Positions 1 to 8,965 of a DNA stretch of 64,000 bases are shown here, piece by piece (positions within the stretch are counted from its first letter, which is position 1; every line of letters starts with the position of its first letter). The notes below the pieces were generated by a model, which searched no databases, was not told where the DNA came from, and worked only from the letters and a program-made list of their open reading frames with translations. Source of the stretch: an uncultured Oscillospiraceae bacterium (lineage in GTDB: Bacteria; Bacillota; Clostridia; Oscillospirales; Ruminococcaceae); NCBI GenBank assembly GCA_934481385.1, contig CAKSPD010000004.1:62001-126000 (forward strand), in the 5' to 3' direction. The position numbers and the translations under genes were made by a program.

Positions 1-1279
1 AATAGCTTATTGTAGCATATATATCATCAAGAACAATATGTTTTGGAATAAGGTCGTCAACACGCTTTTTGATATTTTCCTCAATTTCTTCATCATCAGC
101 GGAATTTTCTATAATTTCCTGAAGAACTCTGAATGAAACCTTTTCATTGATGCCGTATTTTTCAGCATCAAAATTGATGTATCCGTTTATGTCAACCATA
201 CCGTTGCCGATGATTTTAACTTCCTTCTCAACGGTTCTGATAGCATTTTCACCGAGTTCATTTGTATAGTATTCCTTTACTTCAACAGTAACGAATGCTT
301 CATAAACGCCTGCCTGTTCAACTTCGCAGGCTTTTTCATATGAAACAAATTCGCCTGCATCAAGGATTATTTCACCGGTAACAGGATTTGCGATAGGTCT
401 TGAAAGAGTGTGGCCTGCAAGTCTTGAAGCGATACCGAGTTTTTTGTTATATTTATATCTTCCGAAACGGCAGAGTTCATATCTTTTTGCATCGAAGAAA
501 AGGTTATTGAGGTGAGCAACAGCATTTTCTTCATTCGGGGGTTCACCGGGGCGGAGCTTTTTATAGACATCTATGATAGCGTCTGAATGATTTTTAGTGC
601 TGTCCTTCTGGAGAATAGTCTGTTTAAGACGTTCATCAGGGCCGAAGAAATCATATATATCGTCATCGCTGTCAAGTCCGATAGCTCTTATGAAAGTAGT
701 AATCGGGATTTTTCTGTTTTTATCGATTCTGACATAAACAATATCATTTGAATCCATTTCATATTCAAGCCATGCACCTCTGTTAGGAATTACAGTGGTC
801 TTGAATAAATCCTTACCGGTTTTATCCTTTTCAGAGGCATAATAAACACCGGGTGAACGGACAAGCTGTGAAACAATGACACGTTCTGCACCGTTTATAA
901 CGAAAGTACCGCTTTCGGTCATAAGCGGGAAATCTCCGAGGTAAACAACGCTTTCAGAAGAAACGCCGGTTTCCTTGTTTGTGAGGATAGCAGTAGCTCT
1001 TAAAGCTACCTGATACGTAGCGTCACGTTCCTTGCATTCAGCGATGGTATACTTAGGAGTATCATCGAATTTGTAGTCCTTGAATGTAAGGAAGAGATTT
1101 CCGTTATAATCAGTTATAGCAGTCATATCACGGAAAACTTCTTTAAGTCCTTCATTTCTGAACCACTGGTAAGAATTTTTCTGAACTTCGATAAGGTTCG
1201 GCATTTCGAGAACTTCGTTGATTTTTCCGAAATTCATACGGATATTTTTGCCAAGCTTTTTAGGTGTAACATTCACCAT
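1..1279 (-). CDS. rpoB: RNA polymerase beta subunit, 5' part (runs off the window)
   Basis: The reverse strand encodes about 426 N-terminal residues of the RNA polymerase beta subunit, starting MVNVTPKKLGKNIRMNFGKI. The typical protrusion/lobe-region motifs are present (YLGDFPLMTESGTF, NGAERVIVSQLVRSPGVYY, IPNRGAWLEYE). The ATG at 1279 is preceded by a good AAAGGAGG ribosome binding site. The gene continues beyond base 1, so catalytic regions are not visible. It has its own promoter at 1474-1502. It is not attached to rplJ-rplL, which lie about 51 kb away on the other strand; in most Firmicutes rplL is directly upstream of rpoB. Confidence 0.97.
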   Translation of the reverse strand, partial: MVNVTPKKLGKNIRMNFGKINEVLEMPNLIEVQKNSYQWFRNEGLKEVFRDMTAITDYNGNLFLTFKDYKFDDTPKYTIAECKERDATYQVALRATAILTNKETGVSSESVVYLGDFPLMTESGTFVINGAERVIVSQLVRSPGVYYASEKDKTGKDLFKTTVIPNRGAWLEYEMDSNDIVYVRIDKNRKIPITTFIRAIGLDSDDDIYDFFGPDERLKQTILQKDSTKNHSDAIIDVYKKLRPGEPPNEENAVAHLNNLFFDAKRYELCRFGRYKYNKKLGIASRLAGHTLSRPIANPVTGEIILDAGEFVSYEKACEVEQAGVYEAFVTVEVKEYYTNELGENAIRTVEKEVKIIGNGMVDINGYINFDAEKYGINEKVSFRVLQEIIENSADDEEIEENIKKRVDDLIPKHIVLDDIYATISY

Positions 1280-1400
1280 AGGCGGAGCCTCCTTTAAATA
1301 GTAGGTGGAGCAGGGCAGAAAAAAACAGCCTGTTCCTGATGCCGTACAAAACAAAAAAGCATGGCCTTTTCTGAAAAAACGGAAAAATAAACAAAGGCTA

Positions 1401-1430
1401 TTGACAAAAGCAGTATGTTTATGGTATAAT
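1401..1430 (+). promoter_or_regulatory. Consensus sigma-A promoter pointing away from rpoB
   Basis: TTGACA (1401-1406) and TATAAT (1425-1430) are separated by 18 bases. The predicted start near 1437 would give a transcript of about 130 bases ending at the hairpin at 1529-1557. It reads toward, and overlaps, the rpoB promoter on the opposite strand. Confidence 0.6.
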
Positions 1431-1473
1431 AGCGTCAGAATGGCAATACTTTTACATTTCGATACATTTACTA

Positions 1474-1502
1474 ATTATAATACATATAAATAAGAAAGTC
1501 AA
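1474..1502 (-). promoter_or_regulatory. rpoB promoter
   Basis: On the minus strand TTGACT (1502-1497) and TATAAT (1479-1474) are separated by 17 bases. Transcription would start near 1467, giving rpoB a leader of about 190 bases. Confidence 0.65.
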
Positions 1503-1528
1503 GAGGAAACGTTCATATTTATGCAAAC

Positions 1529-1565
1529 TGCCTGATTTAAAAAGTAAAAATCAGGCATTTTTTAT
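1529..1565 (+). terminator. Intrinsic terminator of the short rightward transcript
   Basis: Arms TGCCTGATTT (1529-1538) and AAATCAGGCA (1548-1557) are followed by a T-rich run. There is no T tract on the minus side, so it acts on rightward transcription only. Confidence 0.7.
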
Positions 1566-1602
1566 TTATATTTCCAAACAATACTTTTGAATGAAAATTA
1601 TG

Positions 1603-1631
1603 TTTACTTATTTGAAAAAAAGTGATATAAT
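1603..1631 (+). promoter_or_regulatory. Promoter of the comM-rodA transcript
   Basis: A weak -35 TTTACT (1603-1608), a 17-base spacer and TATAAT (1626-1631) with an upstream TG (extended -10). It lies 25 bases before the ATG at 1656. Confidence 0.45.
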
Positions 1632-1655
1632 AAATAAAAAACGGAGGATTGACTT

Positions 1656-2516
1656 ATGATTCTTTTAAGCAGTGAAGAAAAATACAGAGCTATGCCCGAC
1701 CACAGCCATTATACTCTTTGCAGTGACCGTATAACCGCAATAAATGAAAAGGGCAAAAAAGCATTTTATTATACTTTCATAACAGCTCTGATACTTTCAG
1801 CAGGTTCTATGTTCGGCATAAGATTCAATATACTTTCGCTCCTTTCAGACCTTATGGTAGGTACAGGAAAAACAAACTCATTCGGGCTTATTCTTGTCGG
1901 TATGCTTAATATACTTACATCACTTTTTCTGATACTTCTTGCAGTATTCGGAAATTCAAAATACAAGTTCTGCAATGTTATTCTGTTTTCCATATATCTT
2001 GCAATGCCTCTGTCATGCATTATGAATTTCACAAGCAGGTCAAGTAATATTCTTACACTTGCTATCGGAACAGCAGGTGTGATTATATATTTTCCGATGC
2101 TCAGTGCATGGCGTGATTACAAGGCAATTTCAAAAACAGAGGGATTTCCTTATTTCAGCGAAAGATTTACGCATCAGCTTGAAAATCCCGATTATACTTC
2201 AAAAGATTATCGTGAGGATTATGCTGATTCTGAAAAACCGATGGACGAAATCGAAAAGAAGCTTACTGATAATATCAGGCTTGAAAAAATTCCTGAAAAG
2301 AAAAAATCTGAAAATACTTATATGGAAACACCGTCTGAAATACCTGTTCAGGTAATTCACAGAGGTGACGGAAAAAAGAAACGTGAAGAAAATCAGGTTA
2401 AGGTTCAGAGTCCGTCATTTAATCCCGAACTTGCAAAGAAAATTGCTGAAAATGCAAATAAATTTGATTTTGACATAGAAAAATTTAACAGAATTATTAA
2501 CGGAGATAAAAAATAA
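1656..2516 (+). CDS. Membrane protein of unknown function, upstream of comM
   Basis: A 286-residue protein I do not recognise. Residues about 38-155 form four hydrophobic segments. The remainder is a charged, Lys/Glu-rich cytoplasmic tail (about 160-286) with low-complexity stretches. ATG at 1656 follows an ACGGAGGA ribosome binding site. The stop overlaps the comM start as TAATG, so the two are probably translationally coupled. The hydrophobic half and polar tail suggest a membrane anchor with a cytoplasmic interaction region, but no function can be assigned from sequence. Confidence 0.8.
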   Translation: MILLSSEEKYRAMPDHSHYTLCSDRITAINEKGKKAFYYTFITALILSAGSMFGIRFNILSLLSDLMVGTGKTNSFGLILVGMLNILTSLFLILLAVFGNSKYKFCNVILFSIYLAMPLSCIMNFTSRSSNILTLAIGTAGVIIYFPMLSAWRDYKAISKTEGFPYFSERFTHQLENPDYTSKDYREDYADSEKPMDEIEKKLTDNIRLEKIPEKKKSENTYMETPSEIPVQVIHRGDGKKKREENQVKVQSPSFNPELAKKIAENANKFDFDIEKFNRIINGDKK

Positions 2517-4045
2517 TGTTTGCGAAAATAAACAGTCTTGGTCTTAATGGTTTAGATGTATTTCCTGTTGATGTTGAGATTGATATAAGCCGTGGACTTC
2601 CGTCATTCAATATAGTCGGACTTCCTGATACAGCAGTAAAGGAAAGCAGAGAGAGAATACGTTCCGCCCTGAAAGCCTGCCTTATAAAGATACCTCCTTC
2701 AGCAGTAATGGTAAATCTTGCTCCTGCAAGCACAAAAAAAAGCGGTTCAATGTATGATATGTCAATACTTGTTGCCGTTGTAAAAGCTATGAACATAATA
2801 AAACAGAATCTTGATGACTGTGTCTTTATAGGAGAAGTATCGCTGAATGGTATTATAAGAGCTGTTGACGGAGTTCTTCCTATGGTTCTTAAAGCGAGGG
2901 AACTTGGAATAAAAAGTGTATTCGTTCCGTCAGAAAATGCCTATGAGGCATCTGTTGCGGAAGATGTTAAGGTATACGGAGTTGAAAACGCTTTACAGCT
3001 TATAAATCATCTCTGCGGAGCTGTTTCAATTCAACCGCAGGAAAGATATATTCCTCAGAATACTGAATATGACAATGAGCTTGATTTTGCTGATGTAAAG
3101 GGTCAGCATACTGCAAAGAAAGCAATTGAAATTGCGTGTGCCGGAGGTCATAATATACTTTTGATAGGAGCTCCGGGAAGCGGAAAAAGTATGCTTGCAA
3201 AGAGGATTCCGTCAATACTTCCTCCGCTTACGTCCGAGGAATCATTTGAAACGACAAATATCTATTCAATATCAGGACTTCTTGACAGAAAAACACCTCT
3301 TATTACAAAAAGACCGTTTCGTTCTCCTCATCATACGATTTCAAAAGCAGGTCTTGTCGGAGGCGGAAGTACTCCTATTATGCCGGGGGAAGTTTCACTT
3401 GCACACAACGGAGTGCTTTTCCTTGATGAATTTCCGGAATTTGGTCATTCAACAATAGATTCCCTCCGACAGCCGATTGAGGACAGAGTAATCACAATAG
3501 GCAGAGTTTCAAAGACGGTTACATATCCCTGTTCAGTTATGCTTGTAACAGCTATGAACCCTTGCCCCTGCGGATATTTCGGACACCCTACACACGAATG
3601 TCGCTGTACTCCAAGACAGGTTAAAACGTATCTCGGAAAAATATCAGGGCCTGTTCTTGACAGAATAGATATGCATATAGAAGTTGCACCTGTCGATTTT
3701 TCAGAACTTTCCTCAGCAAGAAAAGAAGAATCCTCTGCTGATATACGGAAAAGAGTAATTTCAGCAAGGGAAATCCAGACAGAACGTTTCAAAAACAGCG
3801 ATACAAAGTGCAATGCAAATATGACTCCGGCGGAAATTGAAAAATTCTGCGGATTATCTCCTGCACTTAATCAGAAACTTATGAAGGCTTTTGAAAAACT
3901 TGAACTAAGTGCAAGAGCATATCATAAAATTCTTAAAATATCCCGCACTGTCGCTGACCTTGAGGGAAGTGAAAACATTTCCGAAAAGCATATATTTCAG
4001 GCGGTTCAGTACAGAAGCCTTGACCGCAAATACTGGTTCAGATAA
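2516..4045 (+). CDS. comM: ComM/YifB-family Mg-chelatase-like AAA+ ATPase
   Basis: 509 residues, normal for the YifB/ComM family. There is an N-terminal Lon-S5-like region (about 1-170: FNIVGLPDTAVKESRERI) and a central AAA+ Mg-chelatase module with Walker A GAPGSGKS (about residue 218) and Walker B FLDEFPEF. Further motifs are MNPCPCGYFG and a C-terminal sensor/lid region (GPVLDRIDMHIEV). In naturally competent bacteria ComM is a helicase that extends branch migration during integration of incoming DNA. The role here is inferred from the family. ATG overlaps the upstream stop (TAATG) and rodA follows after 11 bases. Confidence 0.93.
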   Translation: MFAKINSLGLNGLDVFPVDVEIDISRGLPSFNIVGLPDTAVKESRERIRSALKACLIKIPPSAVMVNLAPASTKKSGSMYDMSILVAVVKAMNIIKQNLDDCVFIGEVSLNGIIRAVDGVLPMVLKARELGIKSVFVPSENAYEASVAEDVKVYGVENALQLINHLCGAVSIQPQERYIPQNTEYDNELDFADVKGQHTAKKAIEIACAGGHNILLIGAPGSGKSMLAKRIPSILPPLTSEESFETTNIYSISGLLDRKTPLITKRPFRSPHHTISKAGLVGGGSTPIMPGEVSLAHNGVLFLDEFPEFGHSTIDSLRQPIEDRVITIGRVSKTVTYPCSVMLVTAMNPCPCGYFGHPTHECRCTPRQVKTYLGKISGPVLDRIDMHIEVAPVDFSELSSARKEESSADIRKRVISAREIQTERFKNSDTKCNANMTPAEIEKFCGLSPALNQKLMKAFEKLELSARAYHKILKISRTVADLEGSENISEKHIFQAVQYRSLDRKYWFR

Positions 4046-4056
4046 AGGAAGATAAA

Positions 4057-5205
4057 ATGAAATCAGCTTTTAAAAAAATAAGTGTTCAGAAAAAGAATGA
4101 CAACGGACTTATGCTTGCTGTAATAGTATGCTCTGTGATAAGCGTGCTTATGATATATTCAATAAGCTATAACAAAGTGCTTGACGGAGTTTCAATGGAT
4201 TACTATAAAACACAGCTTGTATCTGTTTTCATGGGAATATGTACAAGCATAGTTATTTCCCTTATAGACTATAAAAAAATTGCAAGGCTATGGTATATAT
4301 ATGTACCGGTGGCACTGGGGCTTGTACTTCTCACGTTTACAAGTCTTGGATACAGGAGAGAGGGAGCTGATGACCAGGCGTGGTTACAGCTCGGATTTAT
4401 AAACTTACAGCCTTCGGAACTTTTAAAGCTTTCGTTCATACTTTCGTTTTCGTATCATCTTTCACGAGATGAAGAAAATATGAATGAACCCCTGCATATG
4501 TTGCTGTTATGTATACATGCTCTTATACCGATAGGAATTATCGGCATACAGGGTGACTACGGAACAGCTATAATATTCGGCTTTATATTTGCATCAATAA
4601 TGATTTCAGCGGGCATTTCGTGGAAATACCTTGTGGCAGCACCAATATTGATTGCAGTGGCACTTGTATTTCTCTGGAATTTTGTTCTCGGAACAATCCA
4701 TAAAAAGCGTATACTGATACTGTTTCACCCCGGAACAGACCCCCAGAACCTTGAATATCAGCAGGATTTGGGAATTTCTGCACTTCGTTCAGGAGGAATA
4801 TTCGGAAAGGGACTTTTCAACAAGAATGAATCATATGTGGCAGTTCCTGAAATGCACAATGACTTTATGTTTTCATATATAGGTCAGGTTTTCGGATTTG
4901 TGGGAACTCTCGGAGTAATAATTCTTCTTATGTATATCTGCCTTAAAATACTTGCAGACAGTACAGTTGCAAGAGATAATATGGGAAAATTCATCTGTAT
5001 GGGAGTATTCGGAATGATTCTCTCACACTGCATTATGAACATAGGAATGGTTCTTAAAGTTATGCCTGTTATAGGTGTACCGCTTCCGTTTCTTAGTGCA
5101 GGCGGAACGGCTATGGTATGTATGTATGCCTCAATAGGACTTGTTATGAGTGCTTATCGTCATAATCAGAAAAAATATAATATGTTCTATGATGAGGAGG
5201 ATTAA
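4057..5205 (+). CDS. rodA: SEDS-family peptidoglycan polymerase, RodA type
   Basis: 382 residues with about ten membrane segments. Typical SEDS motifs are AWLQLGFINLQPSEL near residue 108, GDYGTA, HPGTDPQNLEYQQ, and the C-terminal MPVIGVPLPFLSAGGTAM. These proteins polymerise lipid II glycan strands with a partner class B PBP. The sequence fits RodA better than FtsW/SpoVE because of its short cytoplasmic ends and the GTDPQN loop, but the distinction is not absolute. The ribosome binding site is AAAGGAAG. It lies 11 bases after comM, probably on one transcript. No partner PBP gene is next to it. Confidence 0.85.
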   Translation: MKSAFKKISVQKKNDNGLMLAVIVCSVISVLMIYSISYNKVLDGVSMDYYKTQLVSVFMGICTSIVISLIDYKKIARLWYIYVPVALGLVLLTFTSLGYRREGADDQAWLQLGFINLQPSELLKLSFILSFSYHLSRDEENMNEPLHMLLLCIHALIPIGIIGIQGDYGTAIIFGFIFASIMISAGISWKYLVAAPILIAVALVFLWNFVLGTIHKKRILILFHPGTDPQNLEYQQDLGISALRSGGIFGKGLFNKNESYVAVPEMHNDFMFSYIGQVFGFVGTLGVIILLMYICLKILADSTVARDNMGKFICMGVFGMILSHCIMNIGMVLKVMPVIGVPLPFLSAGGTAMVCMYASIGLVMSAYRHNQKKYNMFYDEED

Positions 5206-5232
5206 AAATACTGTGAAATTTTTCTTAACCTA

Positions 5233-5261
5233 TTGCAATTTCTATAAAAAAATGTCATAAT
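5233..5261 (+). promoter_or_regulatory. guaA promoter
   Basis: TTGCAA (5233-5238), a 17-base spacer and CATAAT (5256-5261), 57 bases before the guaA start. I saw no guanine riboswitch in the short leader. Confidence 0.5.
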
Positions 5262-5318
5262 AGAAATTAGATTAATTTCAAGCAGAAATTAAAATTTACG
5301 GAAATGGAGAATATTTGA

Positions 5319-6863
5319 ATGACATCACATCAGTTATGTATAGTTCTTGATTTCGGAGGACAGTATAATCAGCTTATTGCAAGGAGAGTCCGAGAATGTG
5401 GCGTATACTGCGAAGTAAAGAGCTATAAAACATCTATACAGGAAATAAAGGAGCTTAACCCTGTCGGAATAATTTTCACAGGAGGCCCTAACAGCGTCTA
5501 TCTTGAAAGCTCTCCGACTATTTCAAAAGAAATCCTTGAACTCGGAATTCCAATTTTAGGAATATGCTACGGCTGTCAGCTTATGGCACATCTTGCAGGC
5601 GGAAAGGTTTCATCATGCATATCATCTGAATACGGAAAAACAGATACATTCTATGACAAGTCAAGCATAATTTTCGGAGGTATTCCTGAACTTCCTGAAA
5701 AGGCAGTTTCCTGGATGAGCCACACTGATTATATATCAGAACTTCCGCAGGGATTTAAAATCACTGCACATACAGAAAACTGTCCTGTTGCAGGAATGGA
5801 AAATCCTGAAAAGAAACTTTATGCAGTACAGTATCACCCTGAAGTAAACCATACTGAATACGGAATAAAAATGATAGACAGTTTCCTTAAAAACGTATGT
5901 GGCTGTACTGGTGACTGGACTATGAAAAATTATGCAAAGACAGCTATTGAAGATATAAGAAGAAAAGTAGGGGACGGAAAAGTTCTCCTTGCACTTTCAG
6001 GCGGTGTTGACAGTTCTGTTGCAGCAGCACTTCTTGCAAAAGCTGTCGGAAATCAGCTCACATGCATATTTGTTGACCACGGATTTATGCGTAAAAATGA
6101 GGGCGATGAAGTTGAACAGGCTTTTGCTGACTGGGGCATAAATTTTGTAAGAGTAAACGCTAAGGAACAGTTTATGTCAAAGCTCAGAGGAGTTTCAGAC
6201 CCCGAAACAAAGCGTAAGACAATAGGCGAGGAATTTATAAGAGTCTTTGAGCAGGAAGCAAAGAAAATCGGTGCAGTTGATTATCTTGTTCAGGGAACTA
6301 TATACCCTGATGTAATTGAAAGCGGAGCAGGAGATGCTGCCGTTATAAAATCTCACCACAATGTAGGCGGACTTCCTGATTATGTTGATTTCAAGGAAAT
6401 TATTGAACCTCTCCGTATGCTTTTCAAGGACGAAGTAAGACAGCTCGGAACTGAACTCGGCTTGTCTGATGTTCTTGTATGGCGACAGCCGTTCCCGGGC
6501 CCCGGACTTGCTATAAGAATTATAGGCGAAATTACTGATGAAAAACTTGAAATTCTTCAGGACGCTGACTATATATTCAGAGAAGAAATCGCAAAAGCAG
6601 GTCTTGACAGAAAAATCAGCCAGTATTTTGCAGTTCTCACAAGTATGCGTTCAGTAGGTGTTATGGGCGACAGCCGTACTTATGACTATACTCTTGCACT
6701 CCGAGGAGTTACAACAACAGACTTTATGACTGCCGACTTTGCAAAAATTCCTTATGATGTTCTTGAAACAACAGCATCAAGAATTGTAAATGAAGTAAGT
6801 CATATAAACAGAATAGTTTACGATGTAACCACAAAACCGCCGGCAACTATTGAATGGGAGTGA
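5319..6863 (+). CDS. guaA: GMP synthase (glutamine-hydrolysing)
   Basis: 514 residues, full length. The N-terminal class I glutamine amidotransferase has nucleophile Cys83 in GICYGC and the QYHPE histidine/glutamate pair. The ATP pyrophosphatase domain has the PP-motif SGGVDSS at about 227, and the C-terminal dimerisation domain ends in KPPATIEWE. It converts XMP, ATP and glutamine to GMP in purine synthesis. Start ATG has GGAG 12 bases upstream. The following small membrane gene begins 6 bases after the stop and may be cotranscribed. Confidence 0.97.
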   Translation: MTSHQLCIVLDFGGQYNQLIARRVRECGVYCEVKSYKTSIQEIKELNPVGIIFTGGPNSVYLESSPTISKEILELGIPILGICYGCQLMAHLAGGKVSSCISSEYGKTDTFYDKSSIIFGGIPELPEKAVSWMSHTDYISELPQGFKITAHTENCPVAGMENPEKKLYAVQYHPEVNHTEYGIKMIDSFLKNVCGCTGDWTMKNYAKTAIEDIRRKVGDGKVLLALSGGVDSSVAAALLAKAVGNQLTCIFVDHGFMRKNEGDEVEQAFADWGINFVRVNAKEQFMSKLRGVSDPETKRKTIGEEFIRVFEQEAKKIGAVDYLVQGTIYPDVIESGAGDAAVIKSHHNVGGLPDYVDFKEIIEPLRMLFKDEVRQLGTELGLSDVLVWRQPFPGPGLAIRIIGEITDEKLEILQDADYIFREEIAKAGLDRKISQYFAVLTSMRSVGVMGDSRTYDYTLALRGVTTTDFMTADFAKIPYDVLETTASRIVNEVSHINRIVYDVTTKPPATIEWE

Positions 6864-6869
6864 TAAAAA

Positions 6870-7193
6870 ATGAGTACAACAGAGGTTATTCAGCCTAATC
6901 TCTTTCCGTTTCCTTTTCAGCATCACCTTATTTTCTGCTGTATTGCAATGGTATTTTTTGCATATCTTTATGTAAAATACAAAAAACCTCATCAGCTTGT
7001 AATGGCGATAGCAGTACCGCTTACGCTTGCACTCTGGATTTCTGAAAGCCGTATGTTGTTTTATGCAATCGGAATAATTGAAGTTCTTATGCTTATAACG
7101 GCATTTGTTCTCAGTATCATTCATAAGAAAAAACACCCTGAACTCTATGAAGATGAAAAAAAAGAAAAGAATGACAAGGGAAAACAGGAATAA
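6870..7193 (+). CDS. Small membrane protein of unknown function
   Basis: 107 residues with three hydrophobic segments (about 20-37, 43-58 and 64-84) and a strongly charged C-terminal tail (KKKHPELYEDEKKEKNDKGKQE). I do not recognise a family. The start ATG is preceded by GGGAGTGA at good spacing. It sits between guaA and a dehydrogenase gene, 6 and 2 bases from them, so it is probably part of that transcript. The tight spacing and good ribosome binding site support a real gene. Confidence 0.7.
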   Translation: MSTTEVIQPNLFPFPFQHHLIFCCIAMVFFAYLYVKYKKPHQLVMAIAVPLTLALWISESRMLFYAIGIIEVLMLITAFVLSIIHKKKHPELYEDEKKEKNDKGKQE

Positions 7194-7195
7194 TT

Positions 7196-8146
7196 ATGAA
7201 GATTTCAATTCTTGACTGGAAAACTATGACATGGGAAAATGAACTTTCCTGTGAATGTTTTGAAAAATTCGGAGAAGTAAAATGCTATGATTTTACTCCT
7301 CCGGAGCTTACTGCCGAAAGAATCGGAAACAGTGAGATTGTTCTCTGCAATAAAGTCCTCATAACAAGGGAAGTTATGGATAAATGCCCTGATTTGAAGT
7401 ATATCGGACTTTTTGCAACAGGTTACAATAATATTGATATTGAATATGCAAGGAAAAGAAATATAACTGTATGCAATGCAGGCGAATATTCAACAATGGC
7501 AGTTGCACAGCATACTTTTGCCCTTATACTTGAAATGTACAGCAAGGTAAGTATATATAACAATGCTGTAAAAAACGGTGAATGGATAAACTCTCCCTCA
7601 TTTTCCTATTTTCCGTATGCAACAAGAGAGCTTTATGGGAAAACTCTTGCAGTAGTCGGATATGGAAGCATAGGAAAAGCTGTTTCAGAAATAGGAAGTG
7701 CTTTCGGAATGAATGTAATAATAAATACAAGAACATTCCCTGAAAACTGTCCGTATCCTGTTCATTCGCTTTATGAATGTGCAAAGCTTGCGGATATAAT
7801 CACATTCCACTGTCCTCTCACTGAAAAGACAAGAGGAATGATAAACAGTGAGCTTATTTCGCATATGAAAAAAACATCACTGATTGTAAATACATCAAGA
7901 GGAGCAGTCGTAAACGAAAAAGACCTTGCTGATGCTCTCATAAACGGAAAAATTGCAGGTGCTTGTCTTGATGTTCTTGAAAAAGAGCCTATGAATGCGG
8001 AATGCCCTCTGAAAAATATTCAGAACTGCATAATAACTCCGCATTCTGCCTGGTCTGCTCTTGAAACAAGACAAAGACTTCTTGATATAGTCACCGAAAA
8101 TCTTGAAAATTATATCAAAGGAAATCCATCGAACAAAATAAACTGA
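7196..8146 (+). CDS. D-2-hydroxyacid dehydrogenase (glycerate dehydrogenase-like)
   Basis: 316 residues. The NAD-binding Rossmann fold has GYGSIGKAV (about 154-162). The family signature LIVNTSRGAVVNEKDLADAL contains the substrate-binding Arg, and the catalytic His lies in ITPHSAWS. Length and motifs fit the HprA/2-hydroxyacid dehydrogenase group; the substrate (hydroxypyruvate, pyruvate or another 2-oxoacid) cannot be told from sequence. It begins 2 bases after the upstream stop and is followed 13 bases later by proB. Confidence 0.88.
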   Translation: MKISILDWKTMTWENELSCECFEKFGEVKCYDFTPPELTAERIGNSEIVLCNKVLITREVMDKCPDLKYIGLFATGYNNIDIEYARKRNITVCNAGEYSTMAVAQHTFALILEMYSKVSIYNNAVKNGEWINSPSFSYFPYATRELYGKTLAVVGYGSIGKAVSEIGSAFGMNVIINTRTFPENCPYPVHSLYECAKLADIITFHCPLTEKTRGMINSELISHMKKTSLIVNTSRGAVVNEKDLADALINGKIAGACLDVLEKEPMNAECPLKNIQNCIITPHSAWSALETRQRLLDIVTENLENYIKGNPSNKIN

Positions 8147-8159
8147 GGTTTTTAATGAA

Positions 8160-8951
8160 ATGAGAAATATTTCCGAAAAGAAAAGAATAGTAATAAAGCT
8201 TGGCAGTTCAACACTTGCACATAAAACAGGCAAGCTTAATATCAGAAGAATGCAGAACCTTGTAAGAGTTATTGCAGATTTGCAGAACTCCGGAAAGGAA
8301 ATAATAATTGTTTCATCAGGTTCGGTTGCACTCGGAACAGGTAAGCTCGGACTGCGTGAAAGACCAAAGGATACTCCCACACGTCAGGCTGTCGCAGCAA
8401 TAGGACAGTGTGAGCTTATGCATATGTATGATAATATGTTTGAAAAATACAGCATTACAATTGCACAGATTCTCCTTACAAAAACCATAATAGAAAAAGC
8501 CGACAGAAAGAAAAATGTTGAAAATACTATCGAAAGGCTTATATCATTGGGAGTTATTCCTATTGTAAATGAGAATGATACTGTATCAATAGATGAACTT
8601 GAGCTTGAAATAGGCGAAAATGATTCTCTTGCTGCAATGGTTGCAAATATATCAAATGCAGACCTCCTTCTGATATTGTCTGATATAGACGGTCTTTATA
8701 CATCTGACCCGCATATAAATCCTGATGCAGAGGCAATTCATACTGTTGACAAGATAACTGACTATATAGAAAAAATTGCAGGCGGTGCAGGTTCTTCACT
8801 CGGTACGGGCGGAATGTCAACTAAGATTAATGCAGCTAAAATTGCTGTTGAAGCCGGTATTGATATGATAATTATGAACGGAAAAAATCCTGATGATTTG
8901 TACGATTTATTTGAAAATAAGGAAATCGGTACGATTTTCAAATCAGAATAA
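8160..8951 (+). CDS. proB: Glutamate 5-kinase, short form
   Basis: 263 residues. It is an amino-acid kinase fold with the N-terminal VIKLGSSTL, the glutamate/ATP region IIVSSGSVALG, VNENDTVSIDE and the C-terminal GTGGMSTKINAAKIA. The PUA domain of the 367-residue E. coli enzyme is absent, which is common in Firmicutes. It phosphorylates glutamate in the first step of proline synthesis. An ATG at 8155 is followed at once by a stop; the ATG at 8160 is the correct start, with GAGG 11 bases upstream. proA follows after 14 bases. Confidence 0.95.
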   Translation: MRNISEKKRIVIKLGSSTLAHKTGKLNIRRMQNLVRVIADLQNSGKEIIIVSSGSVALGTGKLGLRERPKDTPTRQAVAAIGQCELMHMYDNMFEKYSITIAQILLTKTIIEKADRKKNVENTIERLISLGVIPIVNENDTVSIDELELEIGENDSLAAMVANISNADLLLILSDIDGLYTSDPHINPDAEAIHTVDKITDYIEKIAGGAGSSLGTGGMSTKINAAKIAVEAGIDMIIMNGKNPDDLYDLFENKEIGTIFKSE

Positions 8952-8965
8952 CGGAGGGAATTATA

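Larger units (their letters stand above)
1437..1566 (+). ncRNA. Candidate small RNA antisense to the rpoB promoter/leader start
   Basis: A consensus promoter and an intrinsic terminator on the plus strand bracket about 130 bases with no credible gene. The transcript would cross the rpoB transcription start region in antisense. Only the promoter and terminator are seen; the RNA itself is inferred. Confidence 0.3.
1280..1655. other. Intergenic region with two face-to-face promoters and a terminator
   Basis: This 376-base gap holds a leftward promoter for rpoB (1474-1502), a rightward consensus promoter (1401-1430), a rightward terminator (1529-1557) and a promoter-like site just before the gene at 1656. 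No convincing protein-coding gene is present. A 62-codon frame in it lacks a ribosome binding site and family resemblance. Confidence 0.6.

Noticed and set aside
1305..1493. 62-codon open frame upstream of the comM region
   Set aside because: No ribosome binding site, overlaps two promoters, and composition is not protein-like.
1440..1493. 17-codon frame starting 3 bases after the predicted start of the short transcript
   Set aside because: No ribosome binding site and too short to judge; leaderless translation would be speculative.
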